64,000 bases of DNA, from assembly GCA_030280995.1 (NCBI GenBank), contig JASXTE010000017.1, positions 9,009,998 through 9,073,997 on the forward strand, in the 5' to 3' direction. Position 1 is the stretch's first letter; each line of letters starts with the position of its first letter. The stretch is from Hemileia vastatrix (Eukaryota > Basidiomycota > Pucciniomycetes > Pucciniales > Zaghouaniaceae). The translations under genes were made by a program, and so were the position numbers. The notes beneath the pieces were generated by a model. The model did no database searches. It saw only the letters and a program-made list of their open reading frames with translations, and was not told the origin of the DNA. Shown here in pieces: positions 54,801-64,000 of this stretch.

Positions 54801-56146
54801 GTGTGTAAACTGGTGATTTTGATGATAGGGTTGTACCCTTGGATATTGTTTTTTTTGATTTTGAAGATGAGACCTGGGGTCATATTGGGTTTTATTTTAT
54901 TATAGTTGAATATCTGTTAACCTTGGAGAGGCCAGATATTTTTGATGATGATACTTGGGTGGCTATCAGGAAGAGGAGTCCTGGCTTCTATGTGTCAGGA
55001 AGGAGGTTGATGAGGAGGAGATATCCAAATCCTCAAGTAGTGGTGACTCAGAAGAAGGGTCAAGAGTTGGTATTGAAGTATTTACATGAAGAACTTGGTC
55101 ATAGAGGCTTTGGGGAGACTTATAGGGGAGTTGCTAATAGATTTTGGTGGCCTGGAATGAAGTTGGCTGTGTAGGGTTGGGTTCAATCTTGTGAAGAATC
55201 TCAAAGAAGAAGTCACTTGAAACCTAAAGAGGGTGGCTGTCCTACTTGTGAAACAACTGTGTTTGTAAGAGTTAGTCTGGATGCTGTCCATATCAAAGAG
55301 GGCAGGTATAAATACTTGATTGTTACCAGGGATGATTTGTCTGGTTGGGTTGAGGCGGTGCCTCTGGTTAATTTGGCTGCCATAAATGTGGCAGAATTTT
55401 TAAAGAAGGAATGGGAGTTTAGATATGGGTTGATGAAGTTGGTGACTGTTAATGGTGGGCCAGAGTTTGGAGCTGAATTTAAAGAAGCTGTGGCAAGTAT
55501 TGGTTCTAAATTCAGAGTGGCTACACCTTATTATTGTGAAGCTGAAGGCATGATTGAAAGAGGCCATCAAGTTATTAAAAATGATTTGGTGAAAATGTGT
55601 GGAGATAGTGCTGAAAAATGAAGGCATTATTTACCCTTGGTGTTATTTGCTGATAGGGTTACTGTGAAAAGGACAACTGGCTATTCCCCTTATGAATTAA
55701 TTTTTGGGCATAAAGCCGCTCCACCAGTGGATTTGGAAGTTGTCTCTTATCTTGGAATTGATTGGGATGGTGTGTGCTCATCAGAAGATTTGCTCTGTGC
55801 CAGGATGCAACAGTTGTAATGTAGAGAGAAATTTCAGGAGAAGGCATACTCTAGAATGATGAAGATAAGAAATCAATAAGTCAGATAATGTGATAAAAAG
55901 TTGGCTCATAGACTCAGTAATCCCTTGAAACCTGGTTTTTTGTTTTTGGTGTATAATAGAAGTTTGAAGAGTCAGTGGGGAAAATTTTTTGCTTACAGAT
56001 GGAATGCACCTTACAGAGTCAGATCTCAGGTGTCTGTATGTTCTTATGTTCTGGAGGAGTTAGATGGTGCAGTATTAAAGAAGAGAGTGGCTGCTGATCA
56101 GGTGAAGAGATTTTACCCAAGAGGCACTAGAATTGAAGAAGATTGA
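51863..56146 (+). pseudogene. Decayed pol of a Gypsy-1 relative
   Basis: Colinear with the Gypsy-1 pol. RT keeps GLGDIMSGYDE and FIDDGG. RNase H (YLEVDSIYIVAGAVLSQ), the HHCC domain (broken at VGSVxxC and CEES) and the integrase core follow. The second catalytic Asp of the integrase is Asn (TVNGGPEF at about 55450), and the Glu in EAEGMIERGH is present at the same 34-residue spacing. More than ten stops or frameshifts occur. Three LxxExKL-type nucleotide cores remain at 52379-52530, two at 54557-54615 and one at the C-terminal end near 56148, the same three locations as in Gypsy-1. Confidence 0.93.
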
Positions 56147-56221
56147 CTCCACAATGAGGATAAACTATTAAACATTCTCTAATTTTGGATTTTGGTGATG
56201 CTGTGCATCTGTTTTCTTGGA

Positions 56222-56750
56222 AATTTTTTTTTTTAGAAAGTACCCATGGGTGGGGCTTCTAGATTTTATTTTGTCAAGTGTGGGGGTAAATGATGGGATG
56301 GCTGCTCTGTAGAACAGTTACACCAGATTTTCTGTTTTGAACCCCTTCTCTTAATTTTGTTGAATCCTAGTATTGGTTTCTCTTCACATGTTTTAGTCCT
56401 CTATGACTTTAAACTGGAAACTATTTTGGTCTTCAAGTGCTTGAATCTCCACTCTTATTGGTTATGGTTTAATGTGTTGGATTTTGTGTTTTTTTTAGAA
56501 GGTACCCCCAGGGGGGGGGCTTCTAGATATTATTTTGGAAAGTGTGGGGGTAACTGATGAGCTTGCTGCTCTGTAGAACAGTTACCCCAAAATGTCTGTT
56601 TCAAGTATTTTGTTTGTCCTAGTTAAATCCTAGTTCTGGTTTTTTTTATTCAGGTTTCAAGTCCACTATGACTTTAAACTGGCTTACTGGTTCAAGACTG
56701 GCTTCTTTGGTTTTGGTGGTGGATCACTGGTGGTCTCCAATCATTTTTAC
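56222..56750 (+). repeat. ~263-bp direct duplication 3' of the decayed pol
   Basis: The two units share GGGGCTTCTAGAT, AGTGTGGGGGTAA, GCTGCTCTGTAGAACAGTTA and ACTATGACTTTAAACTGG. The last landmark recurs at about 56400 and 56663. A further, weaker pair of CCACATCA...GGATG segments lies at 56965 and 57165. Confidence 0.85.
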
Positions 56751-57356
56751 TTTATGGAGGGAGCCCACCCAGTGATCATTTTCTTGGACTGGGCTTTATA
56801 TGGAGCCGGAATTTTTCTTTTTCTTTTCTTTGATTTTTGTGTCTATGGTTATGTTCAATGGTAGTTTTAGATTATTTTATTTTTTCTCTTTTCTTTCTTT
56901 TAATTTTTCTATGGGGGTTATTAGGATATAATAGAGGGAAAAATCACAAAATTATATTATATGGTGTCACCACATCAGGGTCACCTGGATGTGGGCAAGC
57001 ATTGGTGGGGAAAGGCTCATCAATGCTATTTTTTTATTTTTAGCTTTATCTTGTTTTTTTATTATTTTCTTTGATTTCTATTTATTTCATATTTTCTTCA
57101 TTTATATTATTTTTATTGATTTATTTTATCTCATTTAATTTAGCAATTATTTAAAGGCGTATCCACATCAAGGTGCACTTGGATGTAGGTAAGGTATCAG
57201 GGGATCAGCTCATCAATTGGATGGAGTATACCAATTTAAACAATTTTTTATCTCATCTTATTATTATTATTCATTTCATTTTAATATTTCAGCTCTTATA
57301 TTTTTGGTTGAATTTGTTTATTTATTTTCAAGTTTTTTTTAGTATGTTAGTAGTTT
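56751..57356. other. T-rich stretch with a weak ~207-bp repeat, no gene
   Basis: It holds the weak repeat pair at about 56965 and 57165 and otherwise AT-rich DNA. A 3' LTR for the decayed element would be expected here and was not found. Confidence 0.45.
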
Positions 57357-57377
57357 AAAATAAAAAAAATAAAAAAT

Positions 57378-57411
<34 letters not shown>

Positions 57412-58020
57412 TAAAAATTAAAAAAAAAATTATAAAATAAAATATAAGAAATAAAAAATAAAAAATCAGAAATCAAAAATCAAAAATCAAAAATCAAAAA
57501 TCAAAAATAAAAAATAAAAAATAAACAATAAAAAATAAAAAATAAAAAATAAAAAATATAAAAAATAAAAAATGAAAAATGAAAAAATAAAAATAAAAAT
57601 AAAAATAAAAATAAAAATAAAAAATAAAAAATAAAAAATAAAAAATAAAAAATAAAAAATAAAAAATAAAAAATAAAAAATAAAAAATAAAAAATAAAAA
57701 ATAAAAAATAAAAAATAAAAAATAAAAAATAAAAAATAAAAAATAAAAAATAAAAAATAAAAAAAAAAATAAAAAATAAAAAATAAAAAATAAAAAATAA
57801 AAAATAAAAAATAAAAAATAAAAAATAAAAAATAAAAAATAAAAAATAAAAAATAAAAAATAAAAAATAAAAAATAAAAAATAAAAAATAAAAAATAAAA
57901 AATAAAAAATAAAAAATAAAAAATAAAAAATAAAAAATAAAAAATAAAAAATAAAAAATAAAAAATAAAAAATATAAAATAAAAAATATAAAATAAAAAA
58001 TAAAAAAAAAAAAATAAAAT
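57357..58020. repeat. (AAAAAT)n satellite, ~640 bp
   Basis: A nearly pure AAAAAT repeat from about 57490 to 57970, with degenerate margins. The 189-codon Phe/Tyr/Leu frame on the minus strand is repeat translation only. Confidence 0.97.
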
Positions 58021-58265
58021 AAGAATAAAAATAATTAAAATGAAATAAAATAAAAATAAACAAACTTTTTTTATATATCTTTCAATTATTATTGTTCTTT
58101 CTAGTTATTGAATTATTAATTTCTTTTTTTTATTTGAATGTCTGGAAGAAGAAGCCTCCAGCAGTTGGCCCAGATTATGGTGGCATTTTTTCTTTTTGTT
58201 AGGATTGGAGGAAGAACTGTGCTCTTTGTGATTTAGGCATCTGGAAAGCATATATGGGTAGTAAT

Positions 58266-59528
58266 TGTCAGACAGGTTACTAGACTTACCCAGTAAAATA
58301 ATTAATTATCTTACTGAGATGAAGCCACGCCTTTTCATCCTTATTAATAATTAATTATTTACAAACTACTTATGTATTACTTACAACTAACTAGCTAAGT
58401 ACAATAAGTAATGTAAATAATTAATAAGAAATAAGTAACTGTCACATACATTTTTACTCCCAAACACCGTGCTCAATAATACAGATGAGAGGGAATAAAA
58501 TTAGTATTAAAAAAATGTAAAAATATAAAAAGAAGAAAAATTTTCAAATTCCTTTATTTAGATTTTGTTGACTCAATATTTTAAATCAAAGGTTCTTGCA
58601 CTAAATGTGACAGACCAAGGGATTCAGATTTTTATTTCAAATAAAATAATACTTTTTATTTACGCACTATTTAGTATAACTCTTATTATTTCACATACAC
58701 TCCTTATTTAGCTTCCTTTTTCTCACACCCTTGTATTAGGTGGTGTTAACTCCATATTTTATTTCTCACATTTTTGCCTATAAAGGCCCTCTCCTTTTGT
58801 ACTTTTCAGGACATTCCTTTTTACTTAAAATTTTTACAAACCATTACTACTATTAAAATTTATTACTATTTATTAATGACTTAGTACTTACATCTCGTAG
58901 TTCTGAATCAATAATTATAATAATAATTAAAATTATTACCTCTAATCATTGAGTAATAAATCTTAAAAACTATAAGAGAAATACGTACATTATTTTGAGT
59001 CCTTCAAATCCATTGTTACCATCCTTGGAATACATTGAAATTCTTCTAGACATTAGAGTCCACCTTGAAAATTGGAGGCCTTCCCAAATTGTCGATGGTG
59101 CATTTTTATTTTGAGGACCGGAGACTGTGGGACCATCACCATTGACGTACCTATAAGGACGATTGGACGACAAAAACAACAAACGTCATACGTCATGTGA
59201 CTTATTTTTTTGCTGCAAAAGGGAATTGAACCGCGCTCCAAAACTTAAGTTTATATACTATCTAATAGTTATATATTTTGTGGTAATTATTGATTACTAT
59301 TCGTGGGTCACTTTGCACTCTTCATACTCTACATATTTCCTTTTACTCAGCACTATGTAAGTGGCATTAATTTGCTCATTTAACAGGGGGAGGTGTCTAT
59401 TAAATTGGAATTAAATTTTTTATTTTATTTTTCCTAGTTGACCAAGTTAGAGAAATTGTGTTCTTAGTCCTAGAGGTAATAAATTATATAATAAAAAACT
59501 TATTTTATAATTTTCAGTTGAATCTTGT
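58266..59528 (+). repeat. LTR-like and leader sequence of another Gypsy copy (truncated)
   Basis: It begins TGTCAGACAGG, a typical start for LTRs in this window, and matches 47926 for the first ~80 bases. From about 59150 it resembles the leader before the 61952 gag: GACGACAAAAAC, a TTGAACC/TCGAAC box, TCCTAGTTGAC, and TTCTTAGTCCTAGA. It is cut at 59528, where the next LTR starts. No gene is present. Confidence 0.5.
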
Positions 59529-61100
59529 TGTCAGCCTAAATATCCTTAGTACTGAGTATTTCTTATGCTTAAAATAAGATAATCTTAAGTAAATTAAGCT
59601 TATATCTTAAAAATAAGGTTAAAATAATAATATATATTATTTTATTATATATATATATAATTATTATTCTATTATATAACTTATAATAGTTTAAATAGCT
59701 TATCCATGGCCTAATAATACTTATTAAGGTGTTAATGGAGTCATAATATACTTATCTTAAGTGATATGAAGTAATTATTGACATACATAAGCTTATATGT
59801 ATACATAAATCTCATATTCAGTGAAATATGCAGTATATTATGTATATTTAGGTATATAAGTGGGTTTTAGCCCCTTAATAGCCTATAACCTTTGTTTTTC
59901 TGCTTATTTTAGGTCATATGGACGAAATCAATGGACTCACAACACCTACAGAAGCATAGACACCTATATCAGGCGCATACACCCAGTTTGGACAACTAAA
60001 ATTACTTCCTTGGATGGTTATTCACGGATTTATGGGTTGGAAGGATGTTTCTGGGTTAATGTGGATGCTTGGGGATGTTATTGGGGGATTTTACATTTTT
60101 TTTGTTTCCTTTATATGCTTTTTGTCAGCCAGGCTATTCCAGTAGTCCAGTAAATGATATATAAATTATAAAACCTTAAAGAGTGGGTAAGACTTGTATT
60201 TAATGAATATAACTTAATATTTTATTGCATAATGAAATTATATAAGAATTTTATTATATACAAGTGTTACATTAAATTTATTGGTTATATATATTTTTAT
60301 ATACAATTAAATTGAGCATAATATAATATATTCTACAAATAATGGCACATTTTTATGTATTTAATAATTATAAATTTATATTTAATTAATTGAAAAACAT
60401 ATATTATAATTACAAGTGTAAAATTGATTTATAATATATTTAAATTAATTACTTTAATTTATATATTAAATAATACCTCTCATATGATACTAAACAATAA
60501 TTAATGATGCTTCTTTTGACCCTTAATTGTGTTAGAAAAAACAAATAAATTAATTTGGACTAAATTGAGATTAATTGTTTGTTATGTTGCGTCAAATTAT
60601 TTTTTGTTTCACTTAAAATGTCCTTTAATCAGAATGTACCATCTGTTTGGAATTATATTTCTCATAGTTCCTATGTTTCCAATCTTGTTTAGTTATTCAC
60701 TATTGTCACTTACTGATTTGGGAATTAATGGCGGGGAAATTGGATTCTTAATTGGGGTTTTAATTAGTTGTTTCATATTTTTCTCTACATTGTTATGTTT
60801 CATTTACTCTTTGATATATTTGTTTTATTCTATTCTAATTATTGTATTTACAAATATAGTGGCGCTTCAGAGGACCCATTGCCTATAAAAGGGCCTTGGA
60901 TAATCCCCTGTAGCATCATCACTTATTACACACTCAACAAATTAAATAACCAATTTATTACGTTTATATTTTTTTTATTAGTAATACAAATCTAATTTAA
61001 ATTCTATACAACAAATCAAAGGTTGCTTTAAGTCTGATAGTAATTAAAATTGTTTGCCGCGCAGAACCCTTACATTTAATAATATTATTGTTAATAAAAT
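59529..61100 (+). repeat. 5' LTR of the right-edge Gypsy element (Gypsy-3; 3' edge uncertain)
   Basis: It begins TGTCAGCCTAAATATCC, related to the Gypsy-2 LTR terminus TGTCAGCCTGGATATTCC. The first 600 bases are shared with the minus-strand fragment at 22556-23396. A TATA box (CCTATAAAAGGGCC) is at about 60882. The ORF at 60529-60888 falls in its U3 part and is not called. The end of the LTR was not located. Confidence 0.65.
60883..60892 (+). promoter_or_regulatory. TATA box of the Gypsy-3 LTR
   Basis: CTATAAAAGG inside the LTR, upstream of the gag at 61952 and in the right orientation. The start of transcription would be expected 25-60 bases downstream. Confidence 0.6.
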
Positions 61101-61243
61101 CTAAGTTTTTGTCACCTCTCAAAGTTGCTCACTGTTGTTTCCCTCTCAAATAAATTAAATATATATTTTTTGGTTTATTTCTTTATTTTCCCTTGTCCTC
61201 CTCCTTCTCCCCTCCTTTTTCTCCTATTTTTCTTACCTCTTCT

Positions 61244-61951
61244 AGACGACTGACCGACAACTGGGGGCCTTTCCAAAACGACGACGACGATCGAGCCTGG
61301 CAACGAACGACAAAACGCACGGACCACCTAGCAAAACGAAACTTTTGCCGCGACTGTGTTTCGAACTTGGGTTCGACATCTTAGGTTTATATATTATTAA
61401 TTTTTATATTATTTTTAAGTGATTTTTCGATCACTATAGTAAGTTCACCTTTGCGCCTCTCACTCATATTACTATATTTTTATTGCAATAACAGTGATTG
61501 TGGCTTAATTGCTGATTCACTGAGTGTAAGTGTTCAATTTTTAAAATTTTTTTTCTCCTAGTTGACTATTATAGAGTGTTAAATCCTCTTAGTCCTAGAA
61601 GAATTGACATTATTATTAATAAAAATTGAATTATTAATTTAATTTTTTTTTATTATTAATTATTGTTAATTTTGGTTGACTTAAAAGTACATTGTGCTTA
61701 GTCCCAAATATATTGCCATATTTAATCTTGGTAATTAATTGGTTGAATTAACTTACTTGTTATTCCCAATTTAACCTTTCAATCCATTTTTTTTAAAAAA
61801 TAAATTTTTTAATTATTACTTTATAATGAAAATTATTTTTTCTATAATTTAATTAATTAAATATTTTTTTTTTATTATTTGGAGAAATTATTGACTAACT
61901 TTTATTATTTTTTTATAAAGTAAAAAGTAAATTATAAATCTTCCCACTAGT
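61244..61951 (+). other. Leader of Gypsy-3 with a CpG-rich block
   Basis: 61244-61380 is unusually CpG-rich (ACGACGACGACGATCG and neighbours) in an AT-rich setting. The rest is T-rich, untranslated, and colinear with 59150-59520. A TTGACTAAC branch-like site at about 61890 and CCCACTAG just before the gag ATG could be the end of a leader intron; the donor was not identified. Confidence 0.5.
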
Positions 61952-62633
61952 ATGTCCAACAATTTGGCAGAAAAAATGGATAACATGCAAGTGGATGAGA
62001 TAGAAATTGACTATGATGCTGACACTGTAAGTTCTTCTAAAGTTGGTCATAAAAAATCTTATGCTAACACAAAGAATTCACATACTGCAGGATGTGGAAA
62101 TGACAGGAAATGCAAACAAACCAAACCCCCTTCCCCCAGTACCACAGAAGGAAGTAAAGCCTCTAGTGCCTCAAGAAGGTCTTCCAAAAGGCTTCAAAAT
62201 AAAAAAGCTTCCTCTGCCACAACAAATCAGCAACCTATCCAGTCATATAAAAGAGTTGAAGACAGAAAATATGACGTACAAAGCAAAGGTAGACACATTG
62301 TGGGATCAGGTCCAAGAACTCAGGAACCAGATTCAGGCCCAGGCCCCTCCTCAGTTGCCTCCCAATCAGCCTCAGTTTCAGGCTCAACCTTCACAGCCAC
62401 CCAGCTCAACCATCCAAAATCCAAATACTATGGAAGTAGAGCAATGGAAATGGGATTATCTAATGAGTCACTACCAACAGAATGTGCAACACCCTCCTCA
62501 TCATCAGCCTGGCCCATGCAGAACACCCAATTTCCATCCACCTCCTCATCCCTACCAACAAGGCAGGAGAAAGAAGGCCCAAGCACAATCCCAAACCCAG
62601 TCCCAGGGGAAGTTTCCTCCTCTGCCATGGTAA
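61952..62633 (+). CDS. Proposed spliced alternative-frame protein overlapping gag (205 residues)
   Basis: Exons 61952-62026 and 62091-62633. The first 25 residues are shared with gag. After splicing, translation continues in another frame: DVEMTGNANKPNPLPPVP, a coiled coil (ISNLSSHIKELKTENMTYKA and on to LRNQIQAQ), a Pro/Gln-rich stretch, EQWKWDYLMSHYQQN, a basic patch (QQGRRKKAQAQSQ), and FPPLPW-stop. No related domain is known to me; the basic end suggests nucleic-acid binding, as inference. The 543-base overlap is open in both frames. The older Gypsy-2 copy keeps the same order of features in the same relative frame. Expression is not proved by sequence alone. Confidence 0.7.
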
Positions 62634-64000
62634 GTAATTTGGTTGATAGTCACTTGGGTATGTTTTCTAATAAATCTTCTTCTGCAGGTAATATTATTGA
62701 ACATGGTGAAAGAACAGTTAAACCTGTTAAAAGACAGCTTCCTGTAACTAGTAGCCCTATTGATGTAATTAGCAAATTGTCATTTGATGAACCTTTACAT
62801 TTAACTTCTACATCTTTAATTAATCCTTCTCTTGCAATTAAAAATGATTCTGTTCCCCCTGAAATCTACTATACCTTAATTGAAAAAACTTCTGAGGAAA
62901 TATTGAAAGATACCCTTGATTTTAATATTGTGAAAGACAAACATGTGAGAGATGTGTTAATCCATGAAAATGATAGATTAAATAATTTACACTTGCAATG
63001 TAAAGTGAGTTCTTCTGTACAAGATACAGCTTATTTAAAAATCAAAGAAACCTTGAATTTTGTTCTTAGTCAACAAAAACAAATAAGAAGTGACCATAGA
63101 GCTATCTTAGATAGAAATATCAGTCTACATAAGACCTTGAGTGAGTTGAAACCCCTTATTGAGGAAAATTATTCATTCAAGAATGAAATAAAATCTCTGC
63201 AAAATGAGTTTAAGAAGCTAAAAAATGATTTCCATGCACTAAGTACCAAACACTCAGTTTCTGAGGACAGAAATGTTCTATCTCTTGCAAAAGTAAATGA
63301 CCAGATGTCTGAAATTCCAAGAATAAGAAACTATGTGTCTGACCTACAGGAAAAGTTCTCAACCTTAACCATCAATAATGAATTAAATGAGATTTCTGAA
63401 AATAAGCTGCATAAAAATAAAGGGAAAAAACCTGAACAAAGTTCATCCTTTCTTCCTCATATTTCAACCATTAAACAAACTGACAATGAGTCTGTAAAAT
63501 CTTTTGCTACTAGCAAAAAATCTTGTGATGGTCATGCACCAGCTGTTTCTGTAAATAATGAAATTTCTGAACACCTGGCTAAACTTCAGGAATTATTACT
63601 AATGAATAATTCAAACCAAAAAGTGGACCATCCCAGTAGTCAGAAAAATTGGCCTAAGTTAGACCAATATCCTACCTTTGATGGTGATTCTTCCTCTGAT
63701 TGGCAACACTTTATCCAGAGAATTGATAATTTAAAGAGATCTTATAAACTACCTGATGAGGAAATTGTTTCTAAGCTAATTTCCTTATTTTCCAATGTAG
63801 CCTTGATGTGGTATGAATCTGTCCTCTTAGATAACAATCATTATACATGGAATGATTGGAAATCCTTGATTGAGAATCAGTTTGGTGGTTCAAAATTCAG
63901 GTTAGCTCAGCAGAGACTGTATGAGAATACTAGATATGTATCCTCCTCTGTTGAAAAGCCCATTGTTTTTCTGATGAAAATAACTAAAATCCTTAGAGCA
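61952..64000 (+). CDS. Gypsy-3 gag, 683 open codons, runs off the window
   Basis: The frame starting MSNNLAEKMDNMQVDEIEID is open to the last base. Residues 26-230 are Ser/Thr-rich and low in complexity, and overlap the second frame. Residues about 300-490 contain long coiled-coil stretches (for example SLQNEFKKLKNDFHAL). From residue about 565 a capsid-like domain begins: NWPKLDQYPTFDGDSSSDW, FIQRIDNLKRSYKLPDEEI, FGGSKFRLAQQRLYENTRY. It matches the decayed Gypsy-2 gag, where a zinc knuckle and protease follow. The ATG choice is supported by the similar start of Gypsy-2 (17737) and by the shared exon of the spliced product. Translating it needs the 64-base intron to be retained. Confidence 0.88.
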   Translation, partial: MSNNLAEKMDNMQVDEIEIDYDADTVSSSKVGHKKSYANTKNSHTAGCGNDRKCKQTKPPSPSTTEGSKASSASRRSSKRLQNKKASSATTNQQPIQSYKRVEDRKYDVQSKGRHIVGSGPRTQEPDSGPGPSSVASQSASVSGSTFTATQLNHPKSKYYGSRAMEMGLSNESLPTECATPSSSSAWPMQNTQFPSTSSSLPTRQEKEGPSTIPNPVPGEVSSSAMVSNLVDSHLGMFSNKSSSAGNIIEHGERTVKPVKRQLPVTSSPIDVISKLSFDEPLHLTSTSLINPSLAIKNDSVPPEIYYTLIEKTSEEILKDTLDFNIVKDKHVRDVLIHENDRLNNLHLQCKVSSSVQDTAYLKIKETLNFVLSQQKQIRSDHRAILDRNISLHKTLSELKPLIEENYSFKNEIKSLQNEFKKLKNDFHALSTKHSVSEDRNVLSLAKVNDQMSEIPRIRNYVSDLQEKFSTLTINNELNEISENKLHKNKGKKPEQSSSFLPHISTIKQTDNESVKSFATSKKSCDGHAPAVSVNNEISEHLAKLQELLLMNNSNQKVDHPSSQKNWPKLDQYPTFDGDSSSDWQHFIQRIDNLKRSYKLPDEEIVSKLISLFSNVALMWYESVLLDNNHYTWNDWKSLIENQFGGSKFRLAQQRLYENTRYVSSSVEKPIVFLMKITKILRA
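62027..62090 (+). other. 64-base intron in gag leader region
   Basis: Donor GTAAGT at 62027, branch site TATGCTAACAC at 62060-62070 with the adenosine about 24 bases before the acceptor ACTGCAG, which ends at 62090. Its length is not a multiple of three, so splicing moves translation from the gag frame to the second frame. The intron itself is open in the gag frame. Confidence 0.75.

Noticed and set aside
57494..58063. 189-codon Phe/Tyr/Leu ORF that resembles a membrane protein
   Set aside because: It is the translation of (AAAAAT)n on the minus strand.
60529..60995. Hydrophobic ORFs that could be a small membrane protein
   Set aside because: They lie in the U3 part of an LTR upstream of its TATA box, have AT-driven composition, and no conserved counterpart in the related LTRs was seen.
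61193..61384. 63-codon ORF across the CpG-rich block
   Set aside because: It is in untranslated leader sequence, has no counterpart in the related leader at 59150, and ends where similarity to that leader continues.
59200..61400. tRNA genes suggested by TTGAACC / GGGTTCGA boxes at about 59228 and 61360
   Set aside because: No A box or cloverleaf could be built around either; primer-site or leader sequence explains them better.

Overview
The window is eukaryotic, AT-rich and almost entirely built of nested mobile elements, with one ordinary cellular gene (TSR3, about 33.6-34.7 kb). The mix points to a rust fungus (Pucciniales) or a close basidiomycete: introns of roughly 55-95 bases, relics of a Tet-like 2OG-Fe(II) dioxygenase family carried inside repeats, Ty3/Gypsy elements, and PIF/Harbinger-type DNA transposons with TIR-sharing MITEs. 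The lineage is an inference from gene families; no species marker is present.

Layout, left to right. 1-8.9 kb: a Gypsy element on the minus strand with two intact ORFs (gag-protease and RT/RNase H/integrase), joined by a canonical -1 frameshift heptamer; its 3' LTR lies off the left edge and its 5' LTR holds an 11-bp CCGTACGGAGT array. 8.9-22.1 kb: an old Tet-like oxygenase repeat (minus strand) split by a complete 10.7-kb chromodomain Gypsy element (9141-19836, TSD CTTTC), itself hit by a solo LTR (TSD CTTTG) and a MITE (TSD TTA); a second MITE (TSD CAT) lies just outside. The unoccupied form of the same repeat survives at 28.4-28.5 kb and confirms both outer insertion sites. 22.5-33.3 kb: an LTR fragment, Harbinger transposase and partner-gene relics, a third oxygenase relic, and a 3.5-kb non-autonomous Harbinger element filled with a 133-bp minisatellite in inverted arrays. 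33.3-35.2 kb: the TSR3 island. 35.2-46 kb: a Harbinger element opened up by a (CCCCCCTTTT)n satellite, an LTR fragment, an oxygenase relic and a solo LTR, then another transposase fragment and more MITEs. 46-48 kb: featureless AT-rich DNA. 48-56.8 kb: an old, CpG-depleted, stop-ridden relative of the first Gypsy element. 57.4-58 kb: an (AAAAAT)n satellite. 58.3-64 kb: LTR-like sequence, then a further Gypsy element whose gag runs off the right edge.

The observation I rate highest is in that last element. Its gag ORF (683 open codons, 61952-64000) contains a 64-base intron with good donor, branch and acceptor. Removing it shifts translation into a second, fully open frame that overprints gag for 543 bases and would give a 205-residue protein: a shared N-terminus, a coiled coil, a Pro/Gln-rich stretch, a WKW motif, a basic patch and a C-terminal PW. 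The older chromodomain element at 17.2-17.7 kb has the same start, intron position, alternative frame, WKW motif and PW-stop. I therefore propose that this family makes two proteins from one overlapping region by intron retention versus splicing.
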